Shown here: positions 61,688 to 64,000 of the stretch, in pieces
How positions within the stretch are numbered: position 1 is the stretch's first letter
Layout: the number at the start of each line of letters is the position of its first letter
Assembly (NCBI RefSeq): GCF_017916325.1
Contig: NC_090155.1
Span: forward strand, 623,501 to 687,500
Source: Leishmania martiniquensis
Lineage: Eukaryota > Euglenozoa > Kinetoplastea > Trypanosomatida > Trypanosomatidae
Direction of reading: 5' to 3'
DNA length: 64,000 bases
The notes under the pieces: generated by a model
Databases searched by the model: none
What the model was told of the DNA's origin: nothing
The model's input: the letters and a program-made list of their open reading frames with translations, nothing else
Made by a program: the position numbers and the translations under genes

Positions 61688-64000
61688 CTATGACGCATCA
61701 GTCCCGTTGCCACCCTCCCGCGCAGCCTCCACGCAACAGTTCACGCCATAGAGGACAGTGGCCATGCCGGTCAGGTACTGCAGCTTGCAGGCGCGCCGCG
61801 CCACTGCCAGACACTCTCCGACGGTTATCCCTTCGCCGTCTTCTGCCGTCTGAGTGGCCACTTGAAGAAATCGACAGGTGAGGCGGTCGATGTCGGCGTC
61901 CGTGACGTCCCACAAGCAGCCAAGCACGCACGACACACCGGCGCTGAGGTATGCGAAGGGCAAGCCAAAGCAGTCGTATAGCGCGCTGCCCTGCATGCGA
62001 GCAGAGCTGCAGCCCATTAGCAACACCAACACCGGGGGCGTGCCGGCTGCAGAGGGAATCCAGTCATACAAGGCACTGCGAGGGACCAAGTGCTCTCCAC
62101 CCTTGTGCCCCGCGTACACGAACGCATCGATGCGGTTGCTCGCCGCCCCGCACCGGGAAAGGAGTCGACGCATCAGTGGCGAAGCAACTGTGCCTCCGCC
62201 ATCCCGTGCCGCCACAGCTGCCGCCTGAAGTGTTTCCCCGTAAGCCAATTCCCAATCCGGGTGCTGCGCGATGAGATCCGTCAGGCTGGAGGGGCCGCGA
62301 TGCAGCGACTCGTCATCGCGGTAGACAAACAAGCGCCGCAGGGATACCGTCGACGCACCGGGGCTCCAGCGCCTGAGGTATTCCAGGGACGGCATGCGAG
62401 AGATGCTGCGCTCTTGGCACACCTCCAGAGCCTCCCAAGGCAGCGCGTGCAGCTCACCGTCCAGAACGAGATACACATGCTCGCGCGACACAAGGAGAAG
62501 ATCAGCATGGTGGTGATGGCATTCCCCCTCATTGCCCAGAGCGGTGGTGACGGCCTCTTGCGTGAGCTCGTGGTAATATGCTTCCAGCACTGCCGGCACG
62601 ATTTCTTCAACAACGCACTGCACCGACTTATCCTCCAACAGCTCCAGCCAACATTCGCCCACGTGCGCCGGCGCGCTGGCGAGCGCACTCGACAGCGATG
62701 ACTCCACCACTGCTGCCGCTGATGGTGCAGCGGCGGCAGTAAGTTGTCCCAGTGCCACGACAGCCTCGAGCAGCGTCCTCTGCGCACGCATCACTGTCTG
62801 CGTACAGCACGCGCAGCTACGTGCGTTGCGTGGGCCATACCAGCACGTCGTCCGCTCACGAGACGGTGACGTTACTTTCCACAAGTACGGAGCCGCCACC
62901 AAAACCTGCAGCGTGACGCTCTGGATGGAGGCAGCAGGAGGGAGGCGATGGGCGCCGCGGAGTTTCGCACACTCGGAAGAGAAGCGCGCCGCCAACGCCT
63001 GCAGCTGGCCGCCGAGGGAGGGACTTGTGTGACCCATCAGCAGCATGTGCGCTGCACCGAGGGCGTCTTGCATCGTCGCTGCTACCCGGCCGATACGGCG
63101 GTCAAGCTCGAATCGTTCACTCCACCACACCTCCTTGCGCTGCCGCTGTTGCTGAGAGTCCACTTCGGTGGGCGTCGCTGCACAGTCGTCCACTCGCTGC
63201 AACTCGCAAGTCGTGCTTGTGGCCAGCTCTCGTCGGCCTTGGCTGTCGAGGAGCCGACCCGGCTCCCCCACTGTGCCTGCGACGCCCTGTAGCAGCTGCG
63301 CTCGGTTTCGATGCATGACATCTGCCATCTCAACTGCGCAGGACCGCAGTGCTCCACCCACAGAACAGCGTGCCGTTAGGCCAGACAGCCGATGGCTCTG
63401 TGTGCGCTGCTTCCCTGCAGAGGTCGTGGCGCTGAACTGAGTGCGTCGGAGCCAAAGCTGCCCCTCTCCACTCTGCGAACCGGCGTGGACATAGCAGAGC
63501 TCTACAACGGTGCCCTGGGTGACAGCGGTGTTGTCAGGCATAATCTGGCCTGAGGCAGAGGCGCCAACGCTCTCTGCTCTACTGTCGCTGACGCTGCGGA
63601 CGCAGAAACCTTGGAGACGCCTCCGAGCGCCCCATGCAAGACCAGCGGTGCTCTCCCGTGGCCAGCCGATGTTTCTTTCGCCGTCCTCATCGTCGCGATT
63701 GGAAAGCTCTGGGTTCGCACGCTCGAGAGTCGCCTTCAAGCGCCGCCATCCTGCCAAGGCGGCTCCGTAGGGGCTGGCTGGCGCGGCGCAGTCCGCCGCG
63801 CAGAGGTGCGTGGTTGTGAGCACGGCGGCCAGGCGGTGCATCAGTCGCAGCAATACTTCGAGTTGGGTCGGGCAGGGGCAACGCGGAAGGAGGCGCCCCA
63901 GCAGCGTCACGTAGAAGCGCGCCAGCGGGGCATCGCGGGCTTGCAGCAGTGCATCAGCCAGGCGCGCGAGCCCGCTGAGAATAAACAATGGCGCGAACGA
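61688..64000 (-). CDS. ESP1: Separase (peptidase C50), 5' end outside the window
   Basis: The frame is open from the right edge (64000) to the stop at 61688; 770 residues are visible and no ATG start is seen, so the gene is 5'-truncated by the window. The C-terminal 250 residues carry the caspase-like separase core: A-L-P-W-E-A-L, I-D-A-F-V-Y-A-G-H-K-G-G with the catalytic histidine (about 62105), V-L-V-L-L-M-G-C-S-S-A-R-M with the catalytic cysteine (about 62011), and C-V-L-G-C-L-W-D-V-T-D-A-D-I-D-R, a hallmark of the family. Human separase has G-H-G where this has G-H-K. The part before (to the edge) is helical with low-complexity insertions, as expected for the superhelical N-terminal region. 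Separase cleaves the cohesin kleisin at anaphase. Confidence 0.93.
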   Translation of the reverse strand, partial: SFAPLFILSGLARLADALLQARDAPLARFYVTLLGRLLPRCPCPTQLEVLLRLMHRLAAVLTTTHLCAADCAAPASPYGAALAGWRRLKATLERANPELSNRDDEDGERNIGWPRESTAGLAWGARRRLQGFCVRSVSDSRAESVGASASGQIMPDNTAVTQGTVVELCYVHAGSQSGEGQLWLRRTQFSATTSAGKQRTQSHRLSGLTARCSVGGALRSCAVEMADVMHRNRAQLLQGVAGTVGEPGRLLDSQGRRELATSTTCELQRVDDCAATPTEVDSQQQRQRKEVWWSERFELDRRIGRVAATMQDALGAAHMLLMGHTSPSLGGQLQALAARFSSECAKLRGAHRLPPAASIQSVTLQVLVAAPYLWKVTSPSRERTTCWYGPRNARSCACCTQTVMRAQRTLLEAVVALGQLTAAAAPSAAAVVESSLSSALASAPAHVGECWLELLEDKSVQCVVEEIVPAVLEAYYHELTQEAVTTALGNEGECHHHHADLLLVSREHVYLVLDGELHALPWEALEVCQERSISRMPSLEYLRRWSPGASTVSLRRLFVYRDDESLHRGPSSLTDLIAQHPDWELAYGETLQAAAVAARDGGGTVASPLMRRLLSRCGAASNRIDAFVYAGHKGGEHLVPRSALYDWIPSAAGTPPVLVLLMGCSSARMQGSALYDCFGLPFAYLSAGVSCVLGCLWDVTDADIDRLTCRFLQVATQTAEDGEGITVGECLAVARRACKLQYLTGMATVLYGVNCCVEAAREGGNGTDAS

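Noticed and set aside
1..64000. CRISPR arrays, bacterial operons, riboswitches
   Set aside because: The gene style, spacers and proteins are those of a kinetoplastid eukaryote. The repeated motifs seen are dinucleotide tracts and one retroposon pair, not spaced direct repeats.

Overview
The window is nuclear DNA of a trypanosomatid, almost certainly Leishmania or a very close relative. Genes have no introns, very high third-position GC and long GC-rich low-complexity insertions. They lie head-to-tail in two large blocks separated by 0.3-2 kb spacers rich in pyrimidine tracts, AG acceptors and CA/GT microsatellites, which is the layout of polycistronic transcription with spliced-leader trans-splicing. 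One near-identical pair of degenerate, ingi/L1Tc-like retroposon pieces (DIRE/SIDER type) supports Leishmania. All assignments come from reading the sequence, without database searches.

The left block (1 to 42,407, plus strand) holds, in order: the 3' part of an unknown gene; a 1,233-residue protein with three ubiquitin-like segments; a retroposon fragment; a CDC48/AFG2-like AAA ATPase with altered catalytic motifs; a 1,694-residue coiled-coil protein; a 2,111-residue HEAT/ARM-type protein; a decayed coding stretch; a Bro1/ALIX-like protein; an EFR3-like lipid-anchored protein; a myotubularin; a small protein with an in-frame stop before a 40-codon extension; an unknown 572-residue protein; and a C2-like protein.

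The two blocks converge at 42.4-43.5 kb in a strand-switch region with extreme GC content and many G runs, where transcription is expected to end.

The right block (43,549 to 64,000, minus strand) holds: a tandem ubiquitin-like/coiled-coil protein; a small Tho1/SARNP-like protein; a SET-domain methyltransferase-like protein; a degenerate retroposon; a TBC1D20-type Rab GAP with a tail anchor; SGT1; ribosomal protein uS17 (S11); a four-pass membrane protein; ribosome biogenesis factor BRX1; and the catalytic part of separase, cut by the window end.

Several genes concern membranes and phosphoinositides (Bro1, EFR3, myotubularin, C2-like, TBC GAP); others are housekeeping (uS17, BRX1, SGT1, separase). 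Genes in such blocks are not operons in the bacterial sense, so neighbourhood is weak evidence of shared function. The most notable structural feature is the pair of 1.06-kb inverted repeats, over 99 percent identical, that bracket about 41.5 kb including the whole convergent switch.
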